Source of the DNA: CAYUIG01 sp964444685 | GTDB taxonomy: Bacteria; Gemmatimonadota; Gemmatimonadetes; Longimicrobiales; RSA9 | Assembly (NCBI GenBank): GCA_964444685.1 | Contig: CAYUIG010000015.1 | Coordinates: forward strand, 1 to 64,000 | DNA length: 64,000 bases | Direction of reading: 5' to 3' | In this document: piece after piece, positions 16,605 to 25,955 of the stretch | How positions within the stretch are numbered: position 1 is the stretch's first letter | Layout: the number at the start of each line of letters is the position of its first letter | Notes under the pieces: model-generated | The model's input: only the letters and a program-made list of their open reading frames with translations | Databases searched by the model: none | Told to the model about the DNA's origin: nothing | Position numbers and translations under genes: made by a program

Positions 16605-17213
16605 ATGCACACGTTCAGGATCCGATCTGGCCGTATTCGGACAGAGTCGAAGCCGAAGGGATTTCCCGGCGCACTCGAACTGATCGACGACGCCGGCGGA
16701 GACGTGCTCGTCTCGTGTCAGTACGGTGGCCGCTTCGTGCTGAGCCGTGTCGCACTCGAAACGTCCGATGGGACGAGCTGGGAGGTCGTGCCCAATCGCA
16801 GTATTGCACCGACGCGCTGGACAGTGCACGCCGATGGCCGTCCCGTGGTCACGTGCATCGGCCCGACCGCCGGCAACCTGATCAATCCGCTCGATCGCAC
16901 GAGCGTCGTCGTCGCCGATGCGGACGATCGTGAATCGTTTCGCGTAATGGACATGCGGAAGAGTGCGGCCGACCGCGTGATCGGTTCGGGCCCGCGCGAC
17001 TGGATGCTGATGCGGGACGGCGAGGCGATCGGAAAAATCACGACGCTAAGCAGGCCGGTGCCCCCGAACGTTGGCCGGATACGCCGGTTCTTCGCGGGGC
17101 TGGCGTACGATCACGGCCTGGTCAGCTTCGACGGGAGTCCGATACTTCCCGCGCCGGCGGCACTGGCACTCGTCGCGATCCACAAGGAGCTCACGGACAA
17201 GTCCGCGGGCTGA
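16605..17213 (+). CDS. Conserved hypothetical protein, possible LURP-one/scramblase-like fold
   Basis: 202 residues from ATG 16605, with a TAATG-like junction near the previous gene's stop (8 bp gap). No signal peptide or transmembrane segment. The sequence is strand-rich, with repeats of the type VVVADADDRESFRVMD and DWMLMRDGEAIGKI; these strands resemble the LOR/tubby-like barrel only weakly. No catalytic motif is apparent. Confidence 0.5.
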   Translation: MHTFRIRSGRIRTESKPKGFPGALELIDDAGGDVLVSCQYGGRFVLSRVALETSDGTSWEVVPNRSIAPTRWTVHADGRPVVTCIGPTAGNLINPLDRTSVVVADADDRESFRVMDMRKSAADRVIGSGPRDWMLMRDGEAIGKITTLSRPVPPNVGRIRRFFAGLAYDHGLVSFDGSPILPAPAALALVAIHKELTDKSAG

Positions 17214-17222
17214 GGAAACGCC

Positions 17223-18200
17223 ATGGTTCGCACCGCTCTCGCAACGCTGATCGCATGCGCGACGACCGCGCTGCCGCTCCGTGCTCAGTCGCCTCAGGAG
17301 ATGGCGCCGACCGCGCGTGCCTATCTGGATCACGTGATCGAGCTGATGGAGACGCAGTCGCTGCATCGCGACCGCCTGGACTGGACCGAACTGCGCGCAA
17401 TCGCCTACGAAATGGTCGCGGGCGCGCAGACGACCGAGGACACATATCCGGCGATCATCTTCCTCGTCGGGCGTCTCGATGACCGGCACAGCCGTTTCAT
17501 TCCGACGATTTCCTATCTCGCACGAACGGCCAACGTGCCCGAGGACGCATTCCGGGCCGCCATGGAACGGCCGGATCCGGTCCCGCACGCGGAGCGCATG
17601 TACCCGCGCATCGCGCTCGTTCGGGTTCCGGCGTTCAGCGGCGCGGATCCGGACGCGTTCGCTCGCCGGATCGACGAACGGATGCGCGACGTCTACGACG
17701 ACAATGTCTGCGGCTGGATCGTGGACGTGCGCGGCAACATCGGCGGTAACATGTGGCCAATGCTGCAGGGCCTGCACTCGCTCCTCGGAGAAGGTGTGCC
17801 CGGCTACTTCGTGTACCCGGATGACCGATGGTCCGAGTGGTCCGTGGAACCGGCGCACGATCCCGTAGTGCCGCCGCAGGCTGCAAGAGCCGTTGCCGTC
17901 CTGCACGATGGAGAGACGGCCAGCTCGGGTGAAGCGGTCGTGGTTGCGTTCCGCGGGCGGCCGCAGTCGAGGACGTTCGGTCAGCCCACGGCCGGCCTTT
18001 CCACCGCGAACCGAACGATCGAGCTGTCGGATGGAGCTCGTCTGCTCCTGACCGTCGGCGTGTACGTGGATCGCACGCGCCGCCAGTACGGCGACGTCAT
18101 TGCTCCGGATGAAGAGCTGCCGCCCGGGCTGTCCAACGATGAGGTGATGGCGCGCGTTCAGGCGTGGCTGCTCGGGCAGAACGCATGCATGTCGAAGTGA
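17223..18200 (+). CDS. S41 family peptidase (tail-specific-protease type)
   Basis: 325 residues from ATG 17223. Residues 1-21 are a signal peptide (ending LRAQ). The C-terminal catalytic domain has VDVRGNIGGNMW (the DxRxNxGG motif), then the nucleophile Ser at about residue 235 in GETASSGEAVVVAF, and FGQPTAGLSTANRTIEL. The regular PDZ domain is missing; instead a short helical N-terminal domain precedes the core. The usual lysine of the Ser/Lys dyad cannot be placed with confidence by eye. It is followed 10 bp later by a broken esterase gene. Confidence 0.85.
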   Translation: MVRTALATLIACATTALPLRAQSPQEMAPTARAYLDHVIELMETQSLHRDRLDWTELRAIAYEMVAGAQTTEDTYPAIIFLVGRLDDRHSRFIPTISYLARTANVPEDAFRAAMERPDPVPHAERMYPRIALVRVPAFSGADPDAFARRIDERMRDVYDDNVCGWIVDVRGNIGGNMWPMLQGLHSLLGEGVPGYFVYPDDRWSEWSVEPAHDPVVPPQAARAVAVLHDGETASSGEAVVVAFRGRPQSRTFGQPTAGLSTANRTIELSDGARLLLTVGVYVDRTRRQYGDVIAPDEELPPGLSNDEVMARVQAWLLGQNACMSK

Positions 18201-18210
18201 GGGTGCCCAC

Positions 18211-19108
18211 GTGAGCTGGCAGGCGCGGCTGCAGGCGCAGGGCGTGCGCCTCCTCGTCCGTCGCAGGTCGTGGGGCGGCGAGCTGGCGCTCGCCCGTCGC
18301 GCGCGCCGCGTATTCGGCGCTCCGGTGCTGTACCGTTCGCTCGCGTCCTTCGGCGTGCGACGGGAGCGTGTGGACGGCCCGGTCCGAGGCGAGTGGCTGA
18401 TGCCGCCCCGACCGGAGCCCGGAATCGTGCTTTACGTTCACGGGGGCGGCTTCGTGTCCTGTTCGCCGGCGACGCATCGTCCGATCGCCGCCGCGCTCGC
18501 GAGACTGAGCGGCCGCCGCGTGTTCAGCGTGGACTACCGGCTCGCACCGGAGCACCGCTACCCGGCCGCGATCGACGATCTCCTCGAGTGCCATACCTGG
18601 CTGCTGCAGCATGACGAACGCATCGTGACGGCCGGCGACTCTGCTGGAGGGAACCTCGTCCTGAGTCTGGCCATGCGGCTGCGTGATCGCGGTGAGACCC
18701 GACCCGCCGCGCTGATCATGTTCTCGCCGTGGCTCGACCTCACCGGCTCGGGCGCGTCGGCGAAGGGCAAACGACGGGCGCGACCCCATGTTTCACTTCG
18801 AGAACCTGCGCGAGTTCTCGGGGGTCTATCTCGGCGACGGCGCCGAACGTGTCCCTGCGGCTTCACCGCTCTATGGTTCGCTGCACGACCTGCCGCCGGT
18901 GCTGCTGCACGTCGGCGCCAGCGAGATCCTGCTCGACGACTCGGTTCGGCTGCATCAGTCAGTGCTCGAAGCCGGCGGCACGAGCCGGCTCAGGATCTAC
19001 GACGATGTCGCGCACTGCTGGCAGATGCTCGTTCCGTTCCTTCCCGAATCCAACGATTCCCTTCGGGAGGCCGCTGCATTCACAGTGGCGCACCTACGCT
19101 ATGCGTGA
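18211..19108 (+). pseudogene. HSL-type alpha/beta hydrolase (esterase) gene with a one-base frameshift
   Basis: The first part (from GTG 18211) has the hormone-sensitive-lipase motifs: LYVHGGGFVS (oxyanion hole) and VTAGDSAGGNLVLSL (nucleophile), then LIMFSPWLDLTG. At the GGG at 18765-18767 the frame changes. The other frame continues with ANDGRDPMFHFENL, LLHVGASEILLDDS and the histidine in DVAHCWQM, ending at 19108. Removing one G restores a single protein of about 298 residues. It could be a real inactivating change or a sequence error. The start of the second frame alone (ATG 18788) could not make an active enzyme, because the serine lies upstream. Confidence 0.8.
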
Positions 19109-19200
19109 ACACGAAACGATCCGCGTTCCGCGAGATGGAAGAGGCAGAACTCTGGCTCTCGCAGGACGTGTAGCTCGCCACCCGAACGTTTTCGACAGTG

Positions 19201-20811
19201 TCAGCGCGCTCTTCCCGTATTCCGCGCGTTGCCCCTGAACTTCGGCCACGGGCCGTTGTCCAGGCCCGGACTTTCCGTGCGGACGGCTACCAGCCGCCCC
19301 TCGTAGTCGTCGGGCTGCGCTCCTCCGATGTAGAGCGTGCCGTCGTTCATGATCATGGGTGACGACCAGTTGATGGTGCTGCGAAAGTTCTCCGTCCAGA
19401 GCTCGTTGCCGTCCCGGTCGAGTGCGTAGATGAATCCGTTTTCGGCTGCAAAGTAGATCGAGCCATCCGCGCCGATTGCGGGTGAGGTATAGGAGTCCGC
19501 CGCGATGGTCGGGCTGGTGGGAGGGATCTCGAAGGTCCATTTCACGGTGCCGTTCGGATCGAGCGCAATGCACCATGCCGGCTCCGCACCCTCCGCGCTG
19601 TAATAGGCTTTCGTGGTCACGTAAATCGTCCCGTCCGAGCCGATGGCCGGGGACGCACGCACCGCTCGCCTGCCCGGTACTTCGTAGCGCCACTCCAGCG
19701 TGCCATCAGGATTCAGAGCGTACAGAAAGCCCCGGCCGTCGGCGAGCTCGGAGCCGAAATAGATGGTTCCGTCCGCCCCGATCGAGGGCGACGAATACGA
19801 CTTCTCGGCGATGAGCGGCGCGATGTACGGCTGCGGCCAGTGCGGCGTGCCGTCGGGCTCGAAGGCGTAGAACCAGTCGTTGGAAGCGACGTAGATAATG
19901 CCATCCGCATCCACGACCGCCGATGTTGCACACACGTTGGCGCCCCGGAGCGTCTGGCGCCACAGCTCCCGTCCGTCGTCCGGATGCAGAGCGACCAGCA
20001 ACAGGTCGATGCAGACGTAGAGTGTTCCGTCCGCCGCGATGGCCGGCGTCTTCTGGCCGACCGCCCAGGCGCGGTCGCTCTCGTAGTCGTTGTTCGTCCA
20101 CCTGCGGGCACCGGTGGCCGGATCGAACGCATAGATCACGTTGCGGTGATCAACGACGTACACGGTACCGTCCGGACCGATCGCGGGAGACGAGCCGTTG
20201 TTCTCGGCGCGGATGGTACCGTCCGGCGCCCCCGCATGGTCGTCGAGCGGCGCATTCCACCGTTCGGTGCCGTCGGGATTGAAGGCGTGTACGCGCCCGG
20301 TGCTCGAGTAGAAGAGGATCCCCGTCGCAATATAGATCGTCCCATCGCTGCCGACCGCCGGTGCGGAGTAGTACACGGCCTCGCCCACATCGAAGTGCCA
20401 GATCGTCCGGTTCACGTCGATCAGATCTTCGAGTGTGAACGTGTTGCTTTCGCCGAACTCGGTCGTGACAGTCAGGGTGACGTCGTAGAGGCCGGTCTCC
20501 TCGTAGGTGTGCGTGACGATCGCGCCGCGACCCGTCTCGCCGTCACCGAAGTCCCAGTCGTAGGAGACTACGTCCGCACCTTTGGAATCGGTGCTGGCCG
20601 CATCGAAGGTCACGGTCAGCGGGAACAGCCCGCTGGATGGCGATGCCTCGAACCGGGCGACGGGTGGCGGCGGCGGAGGCCCGGGATCCGCAACGGACTC
20701 GCAGGCGGCGAGGAGCGGGAGGAGCAGGGCAGCGATGCGAACGTGCGAGGCTACCAGCCCATTCGCTCGCGCAGCCGCGTGACGTGCGCCGTGTGATGGC
20801 GGCCGTGCCAC
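19201..20811 (-). CDS. Lipoprotein with PKD domain and PQQ-like beta-propeller
   Basis: About 536 residues. The in-frame start is uncertain: GTG 20811 is given; CTG 20757 would place the start exactly after the previous gene's end and give a shorter leader. Either way the lipobox LLPLLAAC is close. After a Pro-rich linker comes a PKD domain (FEASPSSGLFPLTVTFDA, YDWDFGDG). Then about seven repeats follow, of the type SPAIGPDGTVYVVD, YAFDPATGARRW and NDGTLYIGG: a PQQ-like propeller of the BamB/quinoprotein type. The protein is probably exposed on the surface and may bind a polymer. It is last in a minus-strand operon. Confidence 0.75.
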   Translation of the reverse strand: MARPPSHGARHAAARANGLVASHVRIAALLLPLLAACESVADPGPPPPPPVARFEASPSSGLFPLTVTFDAASTDSKGADVVSYDWDFGDGETGRGAIVTHTYEETGLYDVTLTVTTEFGESNTFTLEDLIDVNRTIWHFDVGEAVYYSAPAVGSDGTIYIATGILFYSSTGRVHAFNPDGTERWNAPLDDHAGAPDGTIRAENNGSSPAIGPDGTVYVVDHRNVIYAFDPATGARRWTNNDYESDRAWAVGQKTPAIAADGTLYVCIDLLLVALHPDDGRELWRQTLRGANVCATSAVVDADGIIYVASNDWFYAFEPDGTPHWPQPYIAPLIAEKSYSSPSIGADGTIYFGSELADGRGFLYALNPDGTLEWRYEVPGRRAVRASPAIGSDGTIYVTTKAYYSAEGAEPAWCIALDPNGTVKWTFEIPPTSPTIAADSYTSPAIGADGSIYFAAENGFIYALDRDGNELWTENFRSTINWSSPMIMNDGTLYIGGAQPDDYEGRLVAVRTESPGLDNGPWPKFRGNARNTGRAR

Positions 20812-21281
20812 GCGTACAACCGCAGCATCAGGTCCAGATCGATGAGCCCCCACTCCGGATGCTCGAGCTTGCGCTCGAAGTCGGCCGGTTGCATGGCCCT
20901 GAGCAGGACGACCCAGCGCTCGTGCAGAGCGTCCAGCAATGCCAGCGAGACCGAAACCGGCGTTCCGAAGGTGTCGGGAAGCCGGGCCCAGAGTGCTTCC
21001 TCGTACGTCTTGATGCGCGGTGCATCCTCGGTGAGTGTCCATTTGAACCGGATGTAGGCGTTCAAGTGGCTGTCGGGAACGTGATGCGCGACCTGGCGCA
21101 CCGTCCAGCCTCCCTCGCGGTACGGTGTGTCGAGCTGCGCATCCGACAGATTGGAGACCGCTGCGCGGAACGTCGCGGGCAGCGCCGCGACCGCGTCGAT
21201 CAGCGATGCGCGTGATTCCGAACGGTCGGACCGATCGAATCGGCCGACCGGATAACGCAGGGATTCCAGGACCGCGTCCAT
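20751..21281 (-). CDS. DinB/YfiT-type metal-dependent protein (bacillithiol-transferase-like)
   Basis: 176 residues from ATG 21281, which has a GGGAGG site 9 nt upstream; an ATG at 21290 lies too close to that site. The YfiT pattern is strong: GWTVRQVAHHVPDSHLNAYIR, then DALHERWVVLL and LYAWHGRHHTAHVTRLRERMGW. The metal ligands (one H in HHVPDSH and two in HGRHHTAH) are present. The family includes thiol S-transferases and is related to detoxification; the exact thiol in this organism is unknown. It overlaps the upstream leader of the next gene. Confidence 0.83.
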   Translation of the reverse strand: MDAVLESLRYPVGRFDRSDRSESRASLIDAVAALPATFRAAVSNLSDAQLDTPYREGGWTVRQVAHHVPDSHLNAYIRFKWTLTEDAPRIKTYEEALWARLPDTFGTPVSVSLALLDALHERWVVLLRAMQPADFERKLEHPEWGLIDLDLMLRLYAWHGRHHTAHVTRLRERMGW

Positions 21282-21286
21282 CGAGT

Positions 21287-22000
21287 TCATCCTCCCGCCG
21301 CGGCCCGGCCGCCGATGTTCAGTGCACCCATGATCACGCCGGGGACGGTATAGAGGACCCAGACGAGGAACGCCATCGTCAGCGCCTTCCCCTTCTCGAC
21401 GCCCAGCATCGCCATCAGGCCGATTCCCCATAGCACGGCCTGCCAGATCGCGAACACATCCATGCGCCGCAGCACGGCCACGAGTGTGCCGGGCGTCTCC
21501 ATGCTGCCCATGAAGCGCAGCGGCCCGAACGACAGGTCGCGCACGGGATCCACCGTATCGGCGCCCGTGGCCAGGATGATGCCGCCGGCAATGAGCTGGG
21601 CGAGCAGGTACACGAAGGAGGCGAACGTCGCGATCAATATCGCCTGCCGGAACGGTACCTCGACGCTGAACATCTTTCCGATCGCCCAGATCAGGAACGC
21701 GGCAAACAGGACCGTGATGATGAGGATGATCGGCACGACGAGTGAACCGATGATCTGGAAGATGAGCCCGAAGCGCTGCATCGCTTCCGCAGACTCGGGC
21801 GTCGTCGTCATCGAGGCCTCCATCACCATGCGGTTGACGGGCAGCATGATGAAATAGATGAGGAGGCCCGCGCCCATCAGCATGAGCAGCGGCGGCCATA
21901 CCCTGTCGTTCGCGCGGCGCTCGAACAGCTCGCGCGGCGAGATGAAGACGTCGATGAAGTCTTCCCACCTCGCGGCGGGCGCGGCCTGAGTCTCGTTCAC
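21287..22000 (-). CDS. YIP1 family membrane protein
   Basis: 237 residues from ATG 22000. Start RWEDFIDVFISPRELFERRANDRVWPP is the standard soluble head of Yip1-domain proteins. Five hydrophobic segments follow (about residues 40-55, 86-113, 122-147, 181-195, 205-228). No enzyme motif. In bacteria these proteins are of unknown role; in eukaryotes Yip1 recruits Rabs. It starts 13 bp after the amidohydrolase stop. Confidence 0.8.
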   Translation of the reverse strand: MNETQAAPAARWEDFIDVFISPRELFERRANDRVWPPLLMLMGAGLLIYFIMLPVNRMVMEASMTTTPESAEAMQRFGLIFQIIGSLVVPIILIITVLFAAFLIWAIGKMFSVEVPFRQAILIATFASFVYLLAQLIAGGIILATGADTVDPVRDLSFGPLRFMGSMETPGTLVAVLRRMDVFAIWQAVLWGIGLMAMLGVEKGKALTMAFLVWVLYTVPGVIMGALNIGGRAAAGG

Positions 22001-22013
22001 GGAAGCTCCCGGT

Positions 22014-23726
22014 TCAGGGAAGTGTGGCGTCTTCGGACGCCCGGTAGACGATGCGCCCGCCCACGATCGTAACGAGCACGCGCAGGTCTTTCAGTTCGGT
22101 GGGCTGTACCATGAACGGGTCGCGGTCCACGACGACGAGGTCCGCGAGCAGTCCCGGCTTCAGCGCCCCCTTCAGATCTTCCTCGCCCGCCACCCACGCG
22201 TTGTTCGCAGTGTAGGCACGCATCGCCGTCTCGATGTCGACGCGCTCCTGCGGGAACCAGCCGCCGGCCGGCTGCCCGTCGAGTGTCTGCCGCGTCACCG
22301 CGGCGTACATCCCGGCGAACGGGTTGGCGGTATACCACGACGCGTTGGTCCCCGGCCAGTCGCTCCCGAACGACAGGACGACGCCGGCATCCTGCAACGT
22401 CTTGAACGCATACGCCCAGCGCGCGCGCGCGCCGATGCGCTCCTCCATCCAGCGCATGTCGTCGATCGCGTGGTACGGCTGCACCTCCGCGATGATGCCG
22501 AGTCGTGCCATGCGGCGCGCCACATCCGCATCGCGGATCACCTGCGTGTGGATCATGCGGAAGCGCCGCTCCTTCGGCCCGTTGGTGTCGATCACGCGCT
22601 CGAAGATGTCGAGGATCGTGTCGATCGCCTCGTCGCCGATGGCGTGCACCTGCGGCCAGTGGCCGGCGGAGTCGGCGCCCATCATCAGCGCCAGCATGTT
22701 GCCCGGCGGCTCCATCATGTCGCGCCAGGAACCGCGCACGCCGGTGGTGAGGTACGGCTCGTAGAAGCGCGCCGACGAATTGCCCATGATGCCGTCGACG
22801 AACCCCTTCAGCCCGCCGATCTTGATCCACTCATCGCCGAAGCCGTGGCGGATGCCGAGTGCGCGCAGCTCGTCCCACTTGTCGAGCGTGGGCCGCGCAT
22901 ACACGCGCAGGGTGAGTTCACCGTTGCGCTTGAGCTCCTGGTACACGCCCATCTGATCGGGGCCGGTGTTGTCGTGTATCGTCGTGACACCCAGCTCAGC
23001 GAGATGCTTCAATGCGACGCGGGACTCCGCGAGCCGCTGCTCGAACGACTTGGGCGGCACCGCCTGCCGCACGCGTGCGAATGCTTCGGGTGTGAGCCGG
23101 CCGGTCGGCTGGCCACCTTCGCACTCCACACCTTCCCAGCCGCAGTTCGCGCCCGCCAGCCGCAGTGCGAGCGAGTTCGCGAGATGTTCGCTGCGATCCC
23201 AGCGTGAGAGCAGCACGGGCGTGAGCGTCGTGACAGAGTCGATCATGCCGCGGTGCGGCCGGAAGCGTGCGCCGCGCGCGTCCGACGCATCGCCTGTACT
23301 CCCTGCGGCCCAGTCCTCGTACGCGCCCCAGTCGCCGCCGAGCATCCATGCGCCGTCCGGGAGGCGGTCGCGCGCTTCGCGCACGCGGCGGATGAGGTCG
23401 CCTTCGTTGTGCACGTCGAGCAGGTTGACGCCGAGCAGCAGCCGGCCGGCGGACTCGAAGTGCGTGTGGTTGTCGATGAATCCCGGTGCGAGGAAGCGGC
23501 CGGGCATTTCGAGGATGGTGGTGTGCGGTGCGCGCGTGCGGAGCACTTCGTCGCGCGTGCCGACCGCGAGGATGCGATCGTCACGAATGGCGACGGCCTC
23601 AGCCCAGGGGGACTCGGGCACGCCGGTCCATGCCCGTTCCGCGATGACGATGAGGTCGGCCTGCTGCGCGCGTGCGGGGCCGGGGACCGTGACGAGCGCG
23701 AGGAGAACGAGGAGCAGACGTCGCAC
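22014..23726 (-). CDS. Secreted amidohydrolase (YtcJ-like, amidohydrolase family 3)
   Basis: 570 residues. GTG 23726 is the chosen start because it has GGAGG 7 nt upstream and begins the signal peptide VRRLLLVLLALVTVPGPARAQ. The metal-binding barrel is shown by GFIDNHTHF (HxH), later histidines in VHAIGDEA and IHTQVIRDAD, and the aspartate in SFGSDWPGTNASW. The C-terminus has the usual LKPGLLADLVVVDRDPF. Substrates of secreted members include acyl-amides and cyclic ureas; this one's is unknown. A lipoprotein paralogue is encoded at 61242-62975. It follows the aminotransferase by 25 bp. Confidence 0.85.
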   Translation of the reverse strand: MRRLLLVLLALVTVPGPARAQQADLIVIAERAWTGVPESPWAEAVAIRDDRILAVGTRDEVLRTRAPHTTILEMPGRFLAPGFIDNHTHFESAGRLLLGVNLLDVHNEGDLIRRVREARDRLPDGAWMLGGDWGAYEDWAAGSTGDASDARGARFRPHRGMIDSVTTLTPVLLSRWDRSEHLANSLALRLAGANCGWEGVECEGGQPTGRLTPEAFARVRQAVPPKSFEQRLAESRVALKHLAELGVTTIHDNTGPDQMGVYQELKRNGELTLRVYARPTLDKWDELRALGIRHGFGDEWIKIGGLKGFVDGIMGNSSARFYEPYLTTGVRGSWRDMMEPPGNMLALMMGADSAGHWPQVHAIGDEAIDTILDIFERVIDTNGPKERRFRMIHTQVIRDADVARRMARLGIIAEVQPYHAIDDMRWMEERIGARARWAYAFKTLQDAGVVLSFGSDWPGTNASWYTANPFAGMYAAVTRQTLDGQPAGGWFPQERVDIETAMRAYTANNAWVAGEEDLKGALKPGLLADLVVVDRDPFMVQPTELKDLRVLVTIVGGRIVYRASEDATLP

Positions 23727-23751
23727 GAGTGCCTCCGGTTGTGGAGAGCCG

Positions 23752-24954
23752 TCAGCCCACCGTGCTCGGCTCCATGGCCACGGCTTCGCCCATGCGCCGC
23801 ACGCCCTCGACCAGCTCATCCTCGGGCGCGGCGAAAGAAAGTCGGACGTAGCGGTCGTCGCCGAATGCTTCGCCGGGAACGAGCGCGACACCGGTGCGGC
23901 CGAGCAGCCAGCGGCAGAACGAAACCGAGTCGGGGAACGCTTCGGTGAAGAACGGCTCGGCGTTGAAGAACAGGTAGAACGCGCCGTCGGGCACGGCGAA
24001 GCGCGCGGCGGGCATGTGTTCGGAGAAGAGGGAGAGCAGCCGCTCGCGGCGGTGCCGGAACACACCGACCATCGCCTTGACGGCATGCTCGACGCGCGGC
24101 TCGTGCTTGAACGCCGCGATCGCGGCGTACTGCGCCGGCGCGGATGCGTGCGTGGTGACGTGGCTCTGGAGCGCGGCCATCTCGGACGCGACCTTCGGAT
24201 GTGACCAGCTGTAGCCGATGCGCCACCCGGTCATGGCGAGCGCCTTGGATGCGCCATCGATCATGACCACGCGCTCGAGCAGCTTCGGATCGAGGTCGAG
24301 CACACCGTCGGCGCGCGCAGCCGTGAAGCAGATGCGCGAGTAGATCTCGTCGCTGATCACCCAGAGCTTGCGGCCCGCGGCCCACTCGAGGATCGTGGCG
24401 AGCTCGGCGCGCGTGTACACCGCGCCGGTCGGGTTCGACGGCGAGTTGAGCACGAGCCCCTTCGTCTCGGGGGTCACGTGCTTCTCGAGGTCCGCGACCG
24501 TCACCTTGAACCCGGTCTCGAGCGTGGTCGGGACAAGATCGGTCTCCGCGCGCGCGATCCGCAGGATCTCCGGGTAGCTCGTCCAGTACGGCGACGGCAG
24601 GAGCACGCGGTCGCCGGGGCCGAACAGCACGAAGCAGGCGTTGAAGAAGGCCTGTTTGGCGCCCGAGCTGACGACGATCGCGGCCGGGTCCACGTCGCGC
24701 CCGTGCAGCGTGGCCAGGTGCTCGGCGATGGTCTGGCGGAGCACCGGCACGCCGGCCACGGGGGTGTAATGCGTGAAGCCCTGATTGATCGAGGCGATGC
24801 CGGCCTGCGCGGCGAAGTCGGGGGTCCGGAAGTCGGGCTCGCCCGCGGAGAGGTCGATGATCTCGCGGCCCTCATCGCGCAGCCGCTTGCAGTACGAGGC
24901 GATCGCGAGGGTGGCCGAGGGTTCGAGGCCGGCCACGTTGGCGCTGAACTCCAT
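23752..24954 (-). CDS. aspB: Class I/II aminotransferase, aspartate aminotransferase type
   Basis: 400 residues from ATG 24954 (typical length). PLP-binding features: ISLSAGEPDF-like start (EIIDLSAGEPDFRTPD), the phosphate-binding SGAKQAF, NSPSNPTGAVY (Asn for PLP ring), ISDEIYS, and the Schiff-base lysine in DGASKALAMTGWRIGY. The C-terminal arginine is in DDRYVRLSFA. This is the AspB/Ib branch, which converts aspartate and 2-oxoglutarate to oxaloacetate and glutamate; some members use prephenate or aromatic substrates. It is divergent from the DsbA-like gene and first in a five-gene minus-strand operon. Confidence 0.88.
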   Translation of the reverse strand: MEFSANVAGLEPSATLAIASYCKRLRDEGREIIDLSAGEPDFRTPDFAAQAGIASINQGFTHYTPVAGVPVLRQTIAEHLATLHGRDVDPAAIVVSSGAKQAFFNACFVLFGPGDRVLLPSPYWTSYPEILRIARAETDLVPTTLETGFKVTVADLEKHVTPETKGLVLNSPSNPTGAVYTRAELATILEWAAGRKLWVISDEIYSRICFTAARADGVLDLDPKLLERVVMIDGASKALAMTGWRIGYSWSHPKVASEMAALQSHVTTHASAPAQYAAIAAFKHEPRVEHAVKAMVGVFRHRRERLLSLFSEHMPAARFAVPDGAFYLFFNAEPFFTEAFPDSVSFCRWLLGRTGVALVPGEAFGDDRYVRLSFAAPEDELVEGVRRMGEAVAMEPSTVG

Positions 24955-25065
24955 GCGATCCACGGTTCGGGTGGACGTTCGGTCGAATATGGGGAACGCC
25001 GGCGAGGCGCGACAGGGCGGCTCCGTTGTTGCACGCGTGCGCGGGGCCGGCGAGATTACCGCGCC

Positions 25066-25644
25066 GTGATCGAGGAGCGGGAGGAGGTCGTGCTGTACGG
25101 GGATTACGCGTGCCCGTACAGCTACCTCGCGGAGTCGGTGGTGGCTGCGCTGCGCGCGCAGGACGTTGCGGTCGCGCGGCGCGGATTCGAGCTGCGCCCG
25201 CCCGGTTCGCCGCTGGTGCTGACCTGGCCGGACGGGATCGAGGCGCTGGCCGGACGCTTCGGTGTGGAGCTGAACCGTCCGCCGCGGCCGGTGCGCACGC
25301 GCAAGGCGCACGAAGCCGCGATGCAGGCCGGGTCGCGCGGCATGCACGAAGCGATGCACGCGGCGATCTTCCGCGCGTACTTCGTGGAGGGCCGCGACAT
25401 CGGCCGGATCGACGTGCTGGCGACGATCGCAGGCGAGATCGGGCTGGATGCCAGCGAGATGCGCGTCGTGCTCGACGTGGACCGCTGGGCCGACAACGTG
25501 GTGGCGGACCGTGAGCGCGCACTCGCACTCGGCATCGATGCCACGCCCGTGTTCGCGATCGGCGGACGCGTGCTGACGGGACTCGACGAGCCCGCTCGAA
25601 TGGTCGAACGGGTGCGCCGGGCACTGGAGGAGACGGGATCGTGA
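25066..25644 (+). CDS. DsbA-family thioredoxin-fold protein
   Basis: 192 residues from GTG 25066. The sequence starts with LYGDYACPYSYLAESVVAAL: a FrnE/HCCA-isomerase-like CPYS motif instead of the CxxC of true disulfide oxidases. The C-terminal IDATPVFAIGGRVLTG has the conserved cis-proline (TP). With only one cysteine in the motif it may be a glutathione-linked isomerase or a thiol reductase; no signal peptide is present. It is co-transcribed with the next two genes by 4-bp and 1-bp overlaps. Confidence 0.8.
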   Translation: MIEEREEVVLYGDYACPYSYLAESVVAALRAQDVAVARRGFELRPPGSPLVLTWPDGIEALAGRFGVELNRPPRPVRTRKAHEAAMQAGSRGMHEAMHAAIFRAYFVEGRDIGRIDVLATIAGEIGLDASEMRVVLDVDRWADNVVADRERALALGIDATPVFAIGGRVLTGLDEPARMVERVRRALEETGS

Positions 25645-25955
25645 CGTACGAACGGATGACCGCGGTGAGCGTGAAGGACGCGCTCCGTCTCGCGGTGGAC
25701 ATACTGATGGAGCGGCTGCCGATCGAGGTGGTGCAGCAGGACCACCACTCGGTCACACTGCGCGGCGGCGACGGCACCGCGAAGATCGAGGCGCACCGCC
25801 ACGGCGCGGACACGGTCGTGCACGTGCACACGGACCAGCTGCGCACTTCGCGGCTGGACGGCGAGGTGCAGTACTACCTGACGATGCTGCCGTACCAGCC
25901 GGGGGATCGGCGCCAGCGCGGCGAGGCACAGCCGGGCGGACTGTCGAGGACGTGA
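25641..25955 (+). CDS. Hypothetical protein
   Basis: 104 residues from GTG 25641, overlapping the DsbA-like gene by 4 bp and the next gene by 1 bp. It has an N-terminal helix (SVKDALRLAVDILMERLP) and a strand-rich middle (SVTLRGGDGTAKIEAHRHGADTVVHVHTDQL), then a basic tail. No family is recognised. Its position just before an RNA-helicase-like gene suggests a partner or a small RNA-binding protein, which is only a guess. Confidence 0.5.
   Translation: MTYERMTAVSVKDALRLAVDILMERLPIEVVQQDHHSVTLRGGDGTAKIEAHRHGADTVVHVHTDQLRTSRLDGEVQYYLTMLPYQPGDRRQRGEAQPGGLSRT

Noticed and set aside
22470..24204. Long open frames on the + strand opposite the amidohydrolase and aminotransferase
   Set aside because: They are antisense shadows caused by high GC; they have no motifs, whereas the minus-strand genes have clear motifs.
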